A stretch of 64,000 nt of DNA, from assembly GCF_045920555.1 (NCBI RefSeq), contig NZ_CP174509.1:4278001-4342000 (forward strand). Reading direction: 5' to 3'. The notes beneath the pieces were generated by a model that saw only the letters and a list, made by a program, of their open reading frames with translations, did no database searches and had not been told where the DNA came from. Origin of the DNA: Pseudalkalibacillus sp045920555. GTDB taxonomy: Bacteria > Bacillota > Bacilli > Bacillales > Fictibacillaceae. The translations under genes were made by a program, and so were the position numbers. Shown here piece by piece: positions 1-8,764 of this stretch. Positions within the stretch are counted from its first letter, which is position 1. Every line of letters begins with the position of its first letter.

Positions 1-131
1 GGATGCTGTGCGAACATAAGTGCCAGCGGTGTAGAACGGGAACCTGGGCTTATGACCACATCCTGGACCTTTGCTCTGCTCAATTCATCTACAAAAGCTC
101 CAACATAAGCTGTTAACGGATCTAAAGTCAT
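1..131 (-). CDS. menD: MenD N-terminus (partial)
   Basis: This is the first 43 codons of 2-succinyl-5-enolpyruvyl-6-hydroxy-3-cyclohexene-1-carboxylate synthase, cut by the window edge. Reading the minus strand from the ATG at 131 gives MTLDPLTAYVGAFVDELSRA, then VISPGSRSTPLALM. VISPGSRSTP is the characteristic start of this ThDP-dependent enzyme. MenD condenses isochorismate with 2-oxoglutarate, the step directly after MenF. Its ATG overlaps the menF stop codon (ATGA at 128-131), so the two genes are translationally coupled. The rest of the gene lies outside the window. Confidence 0.93.
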   Translation of the reverse strand, partial: MTLDPLTAYVGAFVDELSRAKVQDVVISPGSRSTPLALMFAQH

Positions 132-1528
132 GCAATTGATCCTCCTAGAGCAGAAAGCATTGGTTTCAGTTTGATAAGTGTTTCTTCGTACTCACTTTCA
201 GGATCAGAATCTCCAACAATCCCGCATCCGGCGAATAAAGATGCGTAATTATCGGAAATCAGACCAGAACGGATAGCAACCGCAAACTCACCTTGATCAA
301 AAAGGTCGACCCATCCAATAGGAGCAGAATACCATCCCCTATCGAGCTTTTCATGCTCTCTTATGATTTCCACAGAACGCAGCTGAGGTAACCCTCCTAA
401 AGCAGGAGTAGGATGAAGGCGCTCGACTACATCCAACAACGGAACTTCCGTCGCTTCTTTTACTTCTACAGGTGTATATAGGTGCTGGATGTCACGTCCC
501 TTATAAAGTGAAGGTTGCTCGGGAACTTCAACCGAACCCGCTACTTCTTCCAAAGCACCACGGATCATCTGCACCACATAATCATGTTCTTCGCGGTTTT
601 TTTCGTCTGTAAGGAGAAGTCTGCCTAATCGCTCATCTTCCTCATAATAGGAACCTCTCTTGATCGAACCTGCCAAACAAGTCGATAACAGCCGATCATT
701 CTGTTTCTGTACAAGACGTTCTGGCGAGGCTCCTACAAAGCACTTATGTCCTCTCTCAAAAGCGAAAATGAAGCTGTTCGGCTGCTGATTTCTCAGATTG
801 ACAAGCGTTTCGAATGCAGAGATTCCTGAGTCTGACTGTGCAATGACTTCTCTTGCTAAAACAACTTTATATAATTGCCCTTCATTAATCATGGAAGTCG
901 TTTTGACTACAATTTCTTTCCATTGTTCAGGATCGATTTCAGTTAAAGAAAAAGAACGCTTCTGAGCTGTATCCAACGCAGCTTTCTTCAGTAGTCCTGC
1001 ATTTTCCCGGACTCCTTTTTCAAAAAGCATATGGATATCCGAATCAGGATTTACGAACAAATTAGTCGTCAAATACGCTTTCTCCCCGATTTTTGAATAC
1101 AAATGAACAGGTAATACAAAGCTGGCATCCGAATAATTTGTCCATAATGGAGTCTTATCCTTTTTCGTATCAAATGAAAAGCCGCCTAAAAGCAAAGGGC
1201 CTGTACCATAAACATAGGTTGTATCATAATCCTCAAGCTGATTGTCGATAATCGCTTTCCACTGCCTTTTTATTTCTGGAAAACGAGCCTCTCCATCGAC
1301 ATCAAAGCGGAGTGCTTCACCGATTCCGACAAGGCTTGTATTATTGGAATCCGACCAAAACGATCGTTGGCCTTTATATAAAGAACTTCCATTATTAAAA
1401 ACGACGAGCGGGTCAATCGTATCAACTTGAATCCTATGACTGACGAGAATTTCCTTTTGAGTCAGCTGTGCTTTTTGCTTGGCACGTTCCAATCTCACTA
1501 GCAATTCATGTTGTTTAACAACTGCCAC
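128..1528 (-). CDS. menF: Isochorismate synthase MenF
   Basis: MenF converts chorismate to isochorismate at the entry to menaquinone synthesis. The C-terminal half is a chorismate-binding domain: YKVVLAR (the Lys is the family's water-activating residue), then FVGASPERL, HPTPALGGLP, EHEKLDRGWYSAPIGW and FAVAIRSGLI. The reading frame runs up to 1546. However, GGAGGGG at 1535-1541 lies 6 nt before a GTG at 1526-1528, so GTG is the likely start and the protein is about 466 residues, normal for the family. It is the first gene of a minus-strand men operon and overlaps menD by 4 nt. Confidence 0.93.
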   Translation of the reverse strand: MAVVKQHELLVRLERAKQKAQLTQKEILVSHRIQVDTIDPLVVFNNGSSLYKGQRSFWSDSNNTSLVGIGEALRFDVDGEARFPEIKRQWKAIIDNQLEDYDTTYVYGTGPLLLGGFSFDTKKDKTPLWTNYSDASFVLPVHLYSKIGEKAYLTTNLFVNPDSDIHMLFEKGVRENAGLLKKAALDTAQKRSFSLTEIDPEQWKEIVVKTTSMINEGQLYKVVLAREVIAQSDSGISAFETLVNLRNQQPNSFIFAFERGHKCFVGASPERLVQKQNDRLLSTCLAGSIKRGSYYEEDERLGRLLLTDEKNREEHDYVVQMIRGALEEVAGSVEVPEQPSLYKGRDIQHLYTPVEVKEATEVPLLDVVERLHPTPALGGLPQLRSVEIIREHEKLDRGWYSAPIGWVDLFDQGEFAVAIRSGLISDNYASLFAGCGIVGDSDPESEYEETLIKLKPMLSALGGSIA

Positions 1529-1703
1529 TGCTATCCCCTCCAACATCCTACGACGTCTATATCTATATAAATGAAACTTGATAATATGCTCTGTTCTGTC
1601 AAAGCTTACACTAAAAAAGACATTCTCATGTCGATACTATTATATAGGAAAAAGGCTTGTTTTTCCATTGTGCGCCATTCACAACGGTTTCCAGCCAATG
1701 TTG

Positions 1704-1732
1704 TTGACACCTAAACTGTCATTGCATACACT
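1704..1732 (+). promoter_or_regulatory. Sigma-A-type promoter of menA
   Basis: TTGACA (1704-1709), a 17-nt spacer and TACACT (1727-1732) form a near-consensus vegetative promoter about 90 nt before the menA ATG. The gap between menF and menA (1529-1821) otherwise holds only the divergent menF control region, where a minus-strand TATAAT-like hexamer lies near 1640. Confidence 0.6.
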
Positions 1733-1821
1733 TAAAATGGTTTAAAATACGGTTGGAATAGCTTTATTTTAGGCAGGAGCCTCATAAAAGCATTCTTAAA
1801 GATAAAGGTGAACAATTCATT

Positions 1822-2772
1822 ATGGAACAATATTTTACAGACCCATCCAATCAAAAAGAGATGCCTTCTATCATCGAGTCCAAATGGAAAATCTGGTATC
1901 GACAGCTCCGCCCGCACACATTGACAGCATCATTCATACCTGTATTTATCGGTGCAGCTCTCGCTAATTTCTATACATCGATAAATTGGTTATTGCTTAT
2001 TGCCATGCTTGTTGCCTCGATGTTGATTCAGGCCGCTACTAATCTATTCAACGAATATTATGATTTTAAACGTGGTCTCGATACTTCAGATTCCGTGGGA
2101 ATCGGAGGCGGCATCGTACGGGACGGTATATCACCGAAAACCGTCCTGAATGTGGGACTCGCTTTCTTTCTGCTCGCCATTTTGCTCGGGGTCTATATCA
2201 GTGCAACGACTTCCTGGTGGATCGCCATCATTGGTTCAGTCTCAATGGCGGCTGGTTATTTTTATACTGGTGGGCCTTATCCGATCGCCTATACGCCGCT
2301 TGGTGAAGTGGTCGCGGGATTTTTCATGGGATTTGTTATCATACTTATCTCCTTTTATATTCAAACTGGATTTGTGACGACGAATAGCATGCTCATTTCC
2401 ATTCCGATCTCCATTTTGATCGGTGCTATCCTGATGGCGAACAACATTCGTGATTTGGAAGGAGATAAAGAAAGAGGAAGGAAAACTTTAGCGATTTTAC
2501 TTGGTCATAAGAGAGCGGTTCAATTTCTTGGAGGAATGTTCGCCTTTTCGTTTGCTTGGATTCTTACGATGATATTCATAGGACAGGCTTCCTTTTGGCT
2601 TCTGATCGTCCTTATCAGCATTCCAAAGGCGGTTAACGCAGTGAAACTGTTCAAGGGAAAACGAGAACCATCAAAAATGATGCCTGCGATGATTGCAACT
2701 GCCCAAACGAACACAGTATTCGGTTTTGCGTTGACTGTCGGCCTGATCGTCAGCTACCTTATCCAATATTAA
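1822..2772 (+). CDS. menA: 1,4-dihydroxy-2-naphthoate polyprenyltransferase MenA
   Basis: This UbiA-superfamily membrane enzyme prenylates DHNA to give demethylmenaquinone. It has the two Asp-rich motifs expected of the family: NEYYDFKRGLDTSD near residues 76-89 and NNIRDLEGDKERGRKTL near 206-222. Between and after them are about eight hydrophobic helices. At 316 residues it is a normal length. AAAGGTGA lies just before the ATG. It is transcribed divergently from menF and followed after 40 nt by a hotdog thioesterase that probably serves the same pathway. Confidence 0.95.
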   Translation: MEQYFTDPSNQKEMPSIIESKWKIWYRQLRPHTLTASFIPVFIGAALANFYTSINWLLLIAMLVASMLIQAATNLFNEYYDFKRGLDTSDSVGIGGGIVRDGISPKTVLNVGLAFFLLAILLGVYISATTSWWIAIIGSVSMAAGYFYTGGPYPIAYTPLGEVVAGFFMGFVIILISFYIQTGFVTTNSMLISIPISILIGAILMANNIRDLEGDKERGRKTLAILLGHKRAVQFLGGMFAFSFAWILTMIFIGQASFWLLIVLISIPKAVNAVKLFKGKREPSKMMPAMIATAQTNTVFGFALTVGLIVSYLIQY

Positions 2773-2812
2773 AATGGGACCTTGTAGGTCATCTACTTGA
2801 AGGAGTGCTTGT

Positions 2813-3199
2813 ATGGACTTATCAAAAACGCTTGTAAATGCTCTAGGAATGGAAGTTGTCGAAGCGAATAAGGATTGTGTAAAAATTACGATGCCTGTCG
2901 ATGAACGGACGAAGCAGCCGATGGGATACTTGCATGGGGGTGCATCCGTTGCTCTGGCAGAAACTGCTGCTAGTATCGGTGGAGCATTGAACGTCGATTT
3001 AGAGAACCATAATGTTTTCGGGATTGAAATCAATGCGAATCACATTAAAAGTAAACGTGATGGTGTGGTGACAGGTACAGCACTTCCTGTCCATAAAGGC
3101 AGAACGACAATGGTCTGGGAAATCAAAGTGACCGATGAAAAAGAAGACTTGATCTGTATATCCAGATGTACAATAGGTGTTGTAGAGAAGAAGAAATAA
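2813..3199 (+). CDS. Hotdog-fold (PaaI/YdiI-type) thioesterase, probable DHNA-CoA hydrolase
   Basis: This is a 128-residue single-domain hotdog thioesterase. The motif YLHGGASVALAE (residues 39-50) carries the HGG turn and the catalytic Glu50 typical of the YdiI/MenI and PaaI groups. Such enzymes hydrolyse acyl- or aroyl-CoA. Its place directly downstream of menA, with an AAGGAGTG ribosome site and the same terminator, makes 1,4-dihydroxy-2-naphthoyl-CoA the likely substrate. That is an inference from context. A general phenylacetyl-CoA type thioesterase is the alternative. Confidence 0.85.
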   Translation: MDLSKTLVNALGMEVVEANKDCVKITMPVDERTKQPMGYLHGGASVALAETAASIGGALNVDLENHNVFGIEINANHIKSKRDGVVTGTALPVHKGRTTMVWEIKVTDEKEDLICISRCTIGVVEKKK

Positions 3200-3205
3200 A
3201 GATGA

Positions 3206-3237
3206 AAGAGGCTGTTCCTGAACAGCCTCTTTTTTTG
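3206..3237 (+). terminator. Intrinsic terminator of menA-thioesterase
   Basis: A perfect 10-bp stem, GAGGCTGTTC paired with GAACAGCCTC around a 2-nt loop, is followed by a run of seven T. Confidence 0.92.
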
Positions 3238-3409
3238 GTTGCTGGGTTGCGCACCGAATAGGGCGTTTTATGTCGTTTTCTATCGTCTCGTCGATAAATA
3301 CTTCATTTCCGCCGATATGTTTAAGTTTCCGCTGATAAATCCCAATTTTCCACGATAGGAGATTTTCAAATAGAAAGGAACAACCTAAACCGTAGGTAGT
3401 TCATTCAAA

Positions 3410-4750
3410 TTAAACTTCCCTTCTCATCGCCTTTAACACATCGACTTTTGTTGCCCTTCTAGCTGGTCTGAGGCCTGAAATGATAGTCACTAATAAACAG
3501 ATGCCGATACAGATCAATGGCAGGCTTAAAGGGATATGTGAAAACTTGAAGTCGCTTGGTATGGGTTCACCAAATGCATTACTTAAAATGACCGGTAACA
3601 GCCAATTGACTCCAAAGGTGATGACATAAGCCACAATTGTACCGAAAATTGCTCCAAGCATTCCGATATAACTGCTTTCAATTAAAAAAATCCGCTTGAT
3701 CGTGGAAGGATTTGCCCCGATCGCTTTCATGATGCCAATATCCGGGGCCCTCTCTGTGACAGCCATGGTCATGGTGTTATATATACCAATGGAAGCGATG
3801 ATGATTGCAATCGTTCCGATAAATATCAGTCCGCTCTTAACAATCAAAAACACCGTGTTGATCTGTTCCATTTCATCGACAACTGAATAGGCAAAATAGT
3901 TCTCATCCTTGATGGTTTCCGAAATCGTTTTGACATTTTCGACATCATCTGCATAAATCGATACCTGGCTATAAAATCTTTCCTTCCTCTGTTCCATCAA
4001 TTCTCTTTCCTCTACTGGTAAGCTTGGAGGAACGATAGTACCATTTGGTGTACCCGTAAACGCTTCGATATCGGTCAATACCTTTTCGGAGATATAGATG
4101 TTTGGATCCCACTCCCAATCTTTTGTGATACCGACAATCTTAAGATTGAACGTTTTAGACTTTTCTTCTTCCCCTTCAAATTTTTTGACGCCCAGGTCGA
4201 GTTGTTCACCTACCAACTCCCCTTTGTATTTAAATTCTTCTTTTACCGTGCCATCTTCATTTATTGGGGCAGCTTCCTTTCCGTCCCACTTTGCGAGACT
4301 CTTAGCAAAATCATAACCAATCACGACCTCGTTATCAGCCTCAGGTAAACGGCCTTCCGAAAGTTCAAATCCAGCTTTCGTTTCCGACGGAAAATCGACG
4401 ACAACAGCGTTCCCTTCAGCTCGATATTCTCCAACTCGGAAATCCCCTTGTTGGTCAACCATTTGTCTTCTTGTCACAGCCTTCACATGGTCAAGTCCCT
4501 CGAAATAGGTAATGTCATCAATTGTGATACCCGCGTTCTTTTCGCTTTCTTTTCCGTGGACTTGTATCTCAGTCATCAATCGATCTTGTGTAATCTCCTG
4601 GACTATTGATTTTTGAAGACCGAATCCGACTGATGAAAGGACGATCAAGAACGCACATCCCATGGCGGTGGCAAGAACCGTCATGAATATCCTGGTCTTG
4701 TTCTTTTTCATGTTTTTACGTACGAATCTAAACTGATCTTTGAATCTCAT
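3410..4750 (-). CDS. FtsX/MacB-type ABC transporter permease
   Basis: This is a 446-residue permease with the MacB topology. One transmembrane helix lies near residues 19-41, followed by a large extracytoplasmic MacB-PCD-like domain (about 45-300), then three C-terminal helices of the FtsX domain (about 300-440). VTERAPDIGIMKAIGANPSTIKRIFL is typical of the conserved cytoplasmic loop (20 or more residues shared in type, not quoted in full elsewhere). Such systems export peptides or lipids, or relay envelope stress. It overlaps the ATPase gene by 4 nt (ATGA) and is the second gene of a two-gene operon. The substrate is unknown. Confidence 0.9.
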   Translation of the reverse strand: MRFKDQFRFVRKNMKKNKTRIFMTVLATAMGCAFLIVLSSVGFGLQKSIVQEITQDRLMTEIQVHGKESEKNAGITIDDITYFEGLDHVKAVTRRQMVDQQGDFRVGEYRAEGNAVVVDFPSETKAGFELSEGRLPEADNEVVIGYDFAKSLAKWDGKEAAPINEDGTVKEEFKYKGELVGEQLDLGVKKFEGEEEKSKTFNLKIVGITKDWEWDPNIYISEKVLTDIEAFTGTPNGTIVPPSLPVEERELMEQRKERFYSQVSIYADDVENVKTISETIKDENYFAYSVVDEMEQINTVFLIVKSGLIFIGTIAIIIASIGIYNTMTMAVTERAPDIGIMKAIGANPSTIKRIFLIESSYIGMLGAIFGTIVAYVITFGVNWLLPVILSNAFGEPIPSDFKFSHIPLSLPLICIGICLLVTIISGLRPARRATKVDVLKAMRREV

Positions 4751-5439
4751 GATGCATATGCCTCCTCATCCAATGCCCCATCCACAATTTCGATGATACG
4801 ATCTCCTATTTTTGCAACCTTTTCATCATGGGTAATGATCAAAAAGGTGATGCCCATTTCATGATTAAGTTGCTTTATGAAATCCAGCAGTTCCTCTTCA
4901 GTATCACTGTCCAAACTGCCTGTCGGTTCATCTGCAAGAATGATAGGCGGATGCAAAATCAGCGCTCTCGCAATGCTTACTCGTTGCTGCTGGCCGCCTG
5001 ATAATTCACTAGGATAGTGGTCCATGAATTTTTCCAGGCCAACCTTTTTGAAGATTTTTTCTGTTCGCGCTTTTCTTTCCTTTTCATGGACACCCTTTAA
5101 TGTGAGCGCCAGTTCAACATTCTCATAAGCTGTAATACTAGGAATGAGCTGAAAGCTTTGAAAGATGAATCCTAGATTGTGAAGACGGAAATCGGCCCAT
5201 TTACTTTCATTACATGACGTGACATTCTGATTATCAATGAAGATTTCACCTTCGGTTGGTTGGATGTAACCGCTGATCAAGTTAAGCAATGTCGATTTCC
5301 CTGAGCCGCTTCGACCAACAACGGTCACGATTTCCCCAGTCTCCACTTTTAAATTTATATCCTCTAAAACGGGAATTACAGTTTCTTTACCTTTCTTTCC
5401 AATCTTGAATTGATGGCTAAGCCCATTGACTTCAATCAT
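4747..5439 (-). CDS. ABC transporter ATP-binding protein (MacB/LolD type)
   Basis: This 230-residue ATPase has Walker A GRSGSGKST (42-50), the signature LSGGQQQR (about 145), Walker B IILADEP (about 167) and the H-loop ITHD. The LolD/MacB subfamily is shown by its length and the tight pairing with an FtsX-like permease 4 nt downstream. A GGGGGGAAA ribosome site precedes the ATG. It probably powers a mechanotransmission-type exporter. No histidine-kinase pair of the BceRS kind is adjacent, so regulation cannot be inferred. Confidence 0.92.
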   Translation of the reverse strand: MIEVNGLSHQFKIGKKGKETVIPVLEDINLKVETGEIVTVVGRSGSGKSTLLNLISGYIQPTEGEIFIDNQNVTSCNESKWADFRLHNLGFIFQSFQLIPSITAYENVELALTLKGVHEKERKARTEKIFKKVGLEKFMDHYPSELSGGQQQRVSIARALILHPPIILADEPTGSLDSDTEEELLDFIKQLNHEMGITFLIITHDEKVAKIGDRIIEIVDGALDEEAYAS

Positions 5440-5503
5440 TGATTTCCCCCCTGATTTCTATAACGCTTATACATAATAAAGACGAAAATATTAAAAAATA
5501 GTT

Positions 5504-5546
5504 CAAAAAAAGAAACTGACCTGTCTAAGGCCAGTTTCTTTTTTTG
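5504..5546 (-). terminator. Terminator of the subtilase gene
   Basis: An inverted repeat (AGAAACTG with CAGTTTCT plus inner pairs) is bounded by A-run and T-run. It can act in both directions but lies directly downstream of the minus-strand protease gene. Confidence 0.85.
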
Positions 5547-5556
5547 AAACTATTTC

Positions 5557-6807
5557 TTATTGGACTGTCGGGAAACCGAATCCAGAAGCGATATCATCTC
5601 CGCTTCCAGCATATTGTCCGCTCAGAATATCATTAGCTTTTGCTCGGTTTTGAAGTTCACTTCTGATGTCGTCATTCGATAATGAAGGGGTCTCAGCCCA
5701 TATTTTCGCCGCTAATCCAGAAACGTGAGGTGTTGCCATAGAGGTACCACTGATCGTATTATATGCGCCATCTTTCCAAGCCGATTCGATTGCACGGCCA
5801 GGTGCGGATACTTCTACATCTCTTTCTTGGATGACATAATCTCCATCTGTATCAGGATTTCCACGTGAAGAGAAATCAGCTACACGATACGTACCGTTTT
5901 CTTGTACATTTTCAAGAGCTGCAACTGCTACAGCATCTGCAAGTCCACCTGGGTAACCGATCGTATCAGGGTTTGGTCCGTCATTCCCTGCAGCAGCAAT
6001 GACTAACGCACCATTATTCATAGCGTAGGTAACTGCATCTGCAATAAGGCTATCTTTCGAGCTTGACCCTAGCGACATCGAAATAACAACATTCACACCT
6101 AAACTGTTACCTTGATCAGCCGCGTGCTTGATTGCATACGCAATATCATCGGAATAACCAAATCCGCTGTTTCCTAAAACTTTGTATGCCCAAAGCTTTG
6201 ATTCTGGAGCAACACCATAAACACCTTGGCCATCAGCTCCTCCGTTCGCTAAAACCGTACCGGCCACATGCGTACCATGACCGTTTTTATCATCACATTT
6301 CCCATCAATTATCGGCGATCGGTTAGAACTGAAGTCTTTACATTGTTCAACATTTTCAACAAGATCGACGTGTTCAGTATAAGTTCCAGTATCCAACACC
6401 GCTACACGGACACCATCTCCGCCACTCGTAGCAGTCAGGCTGGAATCATTATAAATCGCTTCCATTCCCCAAGGAGTTTGGTCGGAAGGAGTTGCAGTTC
6501 GTGATGCAGCTTGACTTACTTTATCCAAATAAACTTTATTCACAAGAGAAACCTTAAGATTTTTGTTCTTTTTAAGTCCCTCATATTGTTTTTCAGTAAC
6601 ATTCGTCGTAAATCCTTTTTCGTTGAAATCCCATCGTTTAACGTAGTTTTCTTCAGCAGATTTCAGGGCGTTCTCATTTGTAGATGAAATCAAAACTCTC
6701 AACTTCTCATTTGATTGGTTTTCATTCTGACCCGCAGCAAACACTCCAGATGCGAAGATCGAAACCATCAAAATCACAGCTGACAATACTGACAATAATC
6801 GTTTCAC
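5557..6807 (-). CDS. Secreted subtilisin-family (S8) serine protease
   Basis: This secreted protease precursor has 416 residues. Residues 1-25 are a Sec signal peptide (MKRLLSVLSA... ending VFAAG). Residues about 36-97 form an inhibitor-I9-like propeptide. The catalytic domain carries Asp139 (VAVLDTG), His177 (NGHGTHVAGT), oxyanion Asn275 (AAAGNDG) and Ser356 (GTSMATPHVSG). Two cysteines, Cys156 and Cys171, sit between Asp and His and could form a disulfide, which is unusual for Bacillus subtilisins. It is a single gene with its own terminator and a long upstream control region containing the TTTCCCAATA/TTGGGAAAA pair. Confidence 0.95.
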   Translation of the reverse strand: MKRLLSVLSAVILMVSIFASGVFAAGQNENQSNEKLRVLISSTNENALKSAEENYVKRWDFNEKGFTTNVTEKQYEGLKKNKNLKVSLVNKVYLDKVSQAASRTATPSDQTPWGMEAIYNDSSLTATSGGDGVRVAVLDTGTYTEHVDLVENVEQCKDFSSNRSPIIDGKCDDKNGHGTHVAGTVLANGGADGQGVYGVAPESKLWAYKVLGNSGFGYSDDIAYAIKHAADQGNSLGVNVVISMSLGSSSKDSLIADAVTYAMNNGALVIAAAGNDGPNPDTIGYPGGLADAVAVAALENVQENGTYRVADFSSRGNPDTDGDYVIQERDVEVSAPGRAIESAWKDGAYNTISGTSMATPHVSGLAAKIWAETPSLSNDDIRSELQNRAKANDILSGQYAGSGDDIASGFGFPTVQ

Positions 6808-6973
6808 AATCCATCTCTCCCTTATTTTCTAATCATTTCTGTTATGAAGAATTCTAGGTGTATGTATTGATTACAAGAATTATAGTTGTTGTTAAAAACT
6901 TTAAATTGAAATTATTAACAACAACTTTTTTGCAAATATGTCACCTCCTGTCATTTTTTGAATTTTCAATCAA

Positions 6974-7090
6974 TAATTTAACGATATCACAAATATGGGG
7001 GTTGTGGTATTGGGAAATAGAGCGTCAAAACGATTAAGTATTGACATAAATTAATACATGATTTTCCCAATGAGTAATACTTTGGGAATA
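6974..7090 (-). promoter_or_regulatory. Subtilase upstream region with 54-bp-spaced inverted boxes
   Basis: On the minus strand TTTCCCAATA (complement of 7008-7017) lies 25 nt from a possible -10 hexamer TATCGT (6981-6986, preceded by TGTGA). An inverted partner, TTGGGAAAA, covers 7062-7070. The GGG and CCC cores (7012 and 7066) are exactly 54 bp apart, as at two other loci in the window. A further copy at 7082-7089 makes TTCCCAA-N11-TTGGGAA. The rest of the 382-nt gap 6808-7189 shows nothing else I can name. Confidence 0.45.
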
Positions 7091-7156
7091 TGCTTTTTTC
7101 AAGAAAAATAGGCCCTGAGTATTAAAATCAAGGCTCTATTTAACAACCTCAAAATC

Positions 7157-7183
7157 AAAAAAAGCGCCTTTCAGCGCTTTTTC
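7157..7183 (-). terminator. Terminator of the MoeB/ThiF gene
   Basis: AAAAAGCGC and GCGCTTTTT pair around a 6-nt loop, immediately downstream of the minus-strand gene ending at 7190. Confidence 0.88.
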
Positions 7184-7189
7184 CAGTCT

Positions 7190-8215
7190 TTATCCTGTTA
7201 TATAACGGTTGTATAATGTTTTCGCTTTATTAATGTCTTTCGTACCATGGACCAGGACCCGGTTATCTCTGAAAATAACCATCCGTGTATCTTCAATTTC
7301 TACTTGCAGCAAGTAATCATTGCTTCGAATGTTTGGAGATAGGTGAGAAAGTTTCTGTTTAAGAGTCTCCATATCGAATGACATGTCTGGCATCGGTCTG
7401 ATTTGAACGGTATCTCTTCCACATAAAACAGCGGTTTTCGTACTCACCTGCTGATCAAGATATGGATAATTAGCTTCCAGCCCACAGCTGTTACATTGTG
7501 GATTTTTAAGATTACCTACTTTCAGAAAGGTATGCTGGTTACTCCATAAATCAAAGTAGACAACCTTTTTTCGGAGAGCCTGAAAATCTTCAACTAATAT
7601 TTTGAAAGACTCCGCCATCTGATAAGCCGTCACCATTTGTACGGCTGGAGAAATGATGCCAACAGTGTCACACGTTTCACCACCTGATGGAATCTTGCCT
7701 AATAAACAAGCAAAACAGGGTGTGTCACCAGGTAAAATCGTATAGGTCAACCCGTGACTTCCTGTACAGGCTCCGTAAATCCATGGGATTTGCCATTTTT
7801 GTGCCGCATCATTTATAAGCATCCGCGTTTCAAAATTATCAGTTGCGTCTATGATCAGATCTACGCCCTCAATTTGATCCTCAATCGTCATCGTGTTCGC
7901 TTCTTCTATTCGGGCATCAATCATGACTTCACGATTGATATCCGATAGCCGGTCTTTTGCTGCGACTGCTTTTGGCAGTTGATTTTCTGCATCCGATTCT
8001 GTATATAATTGCTGCCTCTGAAGATTACTCCATTCGACATAGTCCCGGTCAATGATAGTCAATTTGCCTATACCTGCTCGGACCAACATCTCGGCACAGC
8101 TTGTCCCAAGGGCTCCTGCACCTATTAAAAGGACGTGCTTTTGTCTGATTTTTTCCTGTCCAGTCGGACCGATTTTAGAAAACCTTGTCTGTCTGGAATA
8201 ACGTTCATGCATCAT
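7190..8215 (-). CDS. MoeB/ThiF-family sulfur-carrier adenylyltransferase
   Basis: This E1-like enzyme adenylates the C-terminal Gly-Gly of a sulfur carrier (MoaD or ThiS). GAGALG (residues near 32-37) is the nucleotide loop. DRDYVEWSNLQRQQLY and DATDNFETR are the family's ATP-binding signatures. TPCFACL and NPQCNSCG supply the zinc-binding Cys pairs. A ~90-residue C-terminal extension follows, as in Bacillus MoeB/ThiF. AAAGGT sits 8 nt before the ATG at 8213-8215, better than the ATG at 8221. Two other molybdenum-cofactor-linked genes (fdhD, moaA) lie 8 kb away, which favours MoeB, but ThiF cannot be excluded. Confidence 0.85.
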   Translation of the reverse strand: MMHERYSRQTRFSKIGPTGQEKIRQKHVLLIGAGALGTSCAEMLVRAGIGKLTIIDRDYVEWSNLQRQQLYTESDAENQLPKAVAAKDRLSDINREVMIDARIEEANTMTIEDQIEGVDLIIDATDNFETRMLINDAAQKWQIPWIYGACTGSHGLTYTILPGDTPCFACLLGKIPSGGETCDTVGIISPAVQMVTAYQMAESFKILVEDFQALRKKVVYFDLWSNQHTFLKVGNLKNPQCNSCGLEANYPYLDQQVSTKTAVLCGRDTVQIRPMPDMSFDMETLKQKLSHLSPNIRSNDYLLQVEIEDTRMVIFRDNRVLVHGTKDINKAKTLYNRYITG

Positions 8216-8300
8216 ATTCATCTACCTTTTGTAAAACCTATTTTCAATCCCATCTTACCATACAATAGTAGTAGACAAACTAATACAAGAATTACGTGAG

Positions 8301-8330
8301 TGCATAAATCGGTGAAAATGATCAAAACTA
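8301..8330 (+). promoter_or_regulatory. Possible sigma-G promoter of sspH
   Basis: TGCATA (8301-8306), a 17-nt spacer and AAAACTA (8324-8330) resemble the forespore sigma-G consensus (TGAATA and CATACTA). It sits about 33 nt before the sspH start, as expected for a small acid-soluble spore protein gene. Confidence 0.45.
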
Positions 8331-8362
8331 GAAAAAGTTACCTAAAAGGAGTGTGGAATAAG

Positions 8363-8542
8363 ATGAACGCAGGCAGAGCAAAACAAATCTTAGAATCACC
8401 AAATGAAATTACTGTCCATTATCGTGGTAATCCGATTTGGATCCAACAAGTCGATGAAGCAGGCAATACAGCTCGGGTGTATACCAGAGATAATCCAGAC
8501 GATGAAATGACAGTGAACGTGGCTAACTTAGAGGAAATGTAG
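8363..8542 (+). CDS. sspH: Small acid-soluble spore protein, H type
   Basis: This 59-residue protein, MNAGRAKQILESPNEITVHY onward, matches the SspH family in length and motifs: RAK-IL-ESP near the start, GNPIWIQ in the middle, and the ending DNPDDEMTVNVANLEEM. SspH proteins are made in the forespore and deposited in the spore core. The frame is open from 8300, but AAAAGGAGTG at 8344-8353 decides for the ATG at 8363. A hairpin terminator follows. Its presence shows the organism sporulates. Confidence 0.93.
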   Translation: MNAGRAKQILESPNEITVHYRGNPIWIQQVDEAGNTARVYTRDNPDDEMTVNVANLEEM

Positions 8543-8555
8543 AAGGATATATAAA

Positions 8556-8603
8556 AGGCCGATCCAAGACACTGAACTATTTCGATGTCCCGGATCGGTT
8601 TTC
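8556..8603 (+). terminator. Terminator-like hairpin after sspH
   Basis: CCGATCC (8559-8565) pairs with GGATCGG (8592-8598) across a long loop and is followed by TTTTCT. Confidence 0.6.
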
Positions 8604-8764
8604 TATGTAAAATTGATTTTTGCTATAATTAATCTTTATTTTGTGGTAAATAATTGTACTTTTCTAAAGATTATCTGTATATCTGTTTAAATAAACTTCA
8701 GTTTCGTTGTAATAATTTTTATTTATCAAGATTCCATAATTTGTGCTTTCTACCTCCCCTGTAA

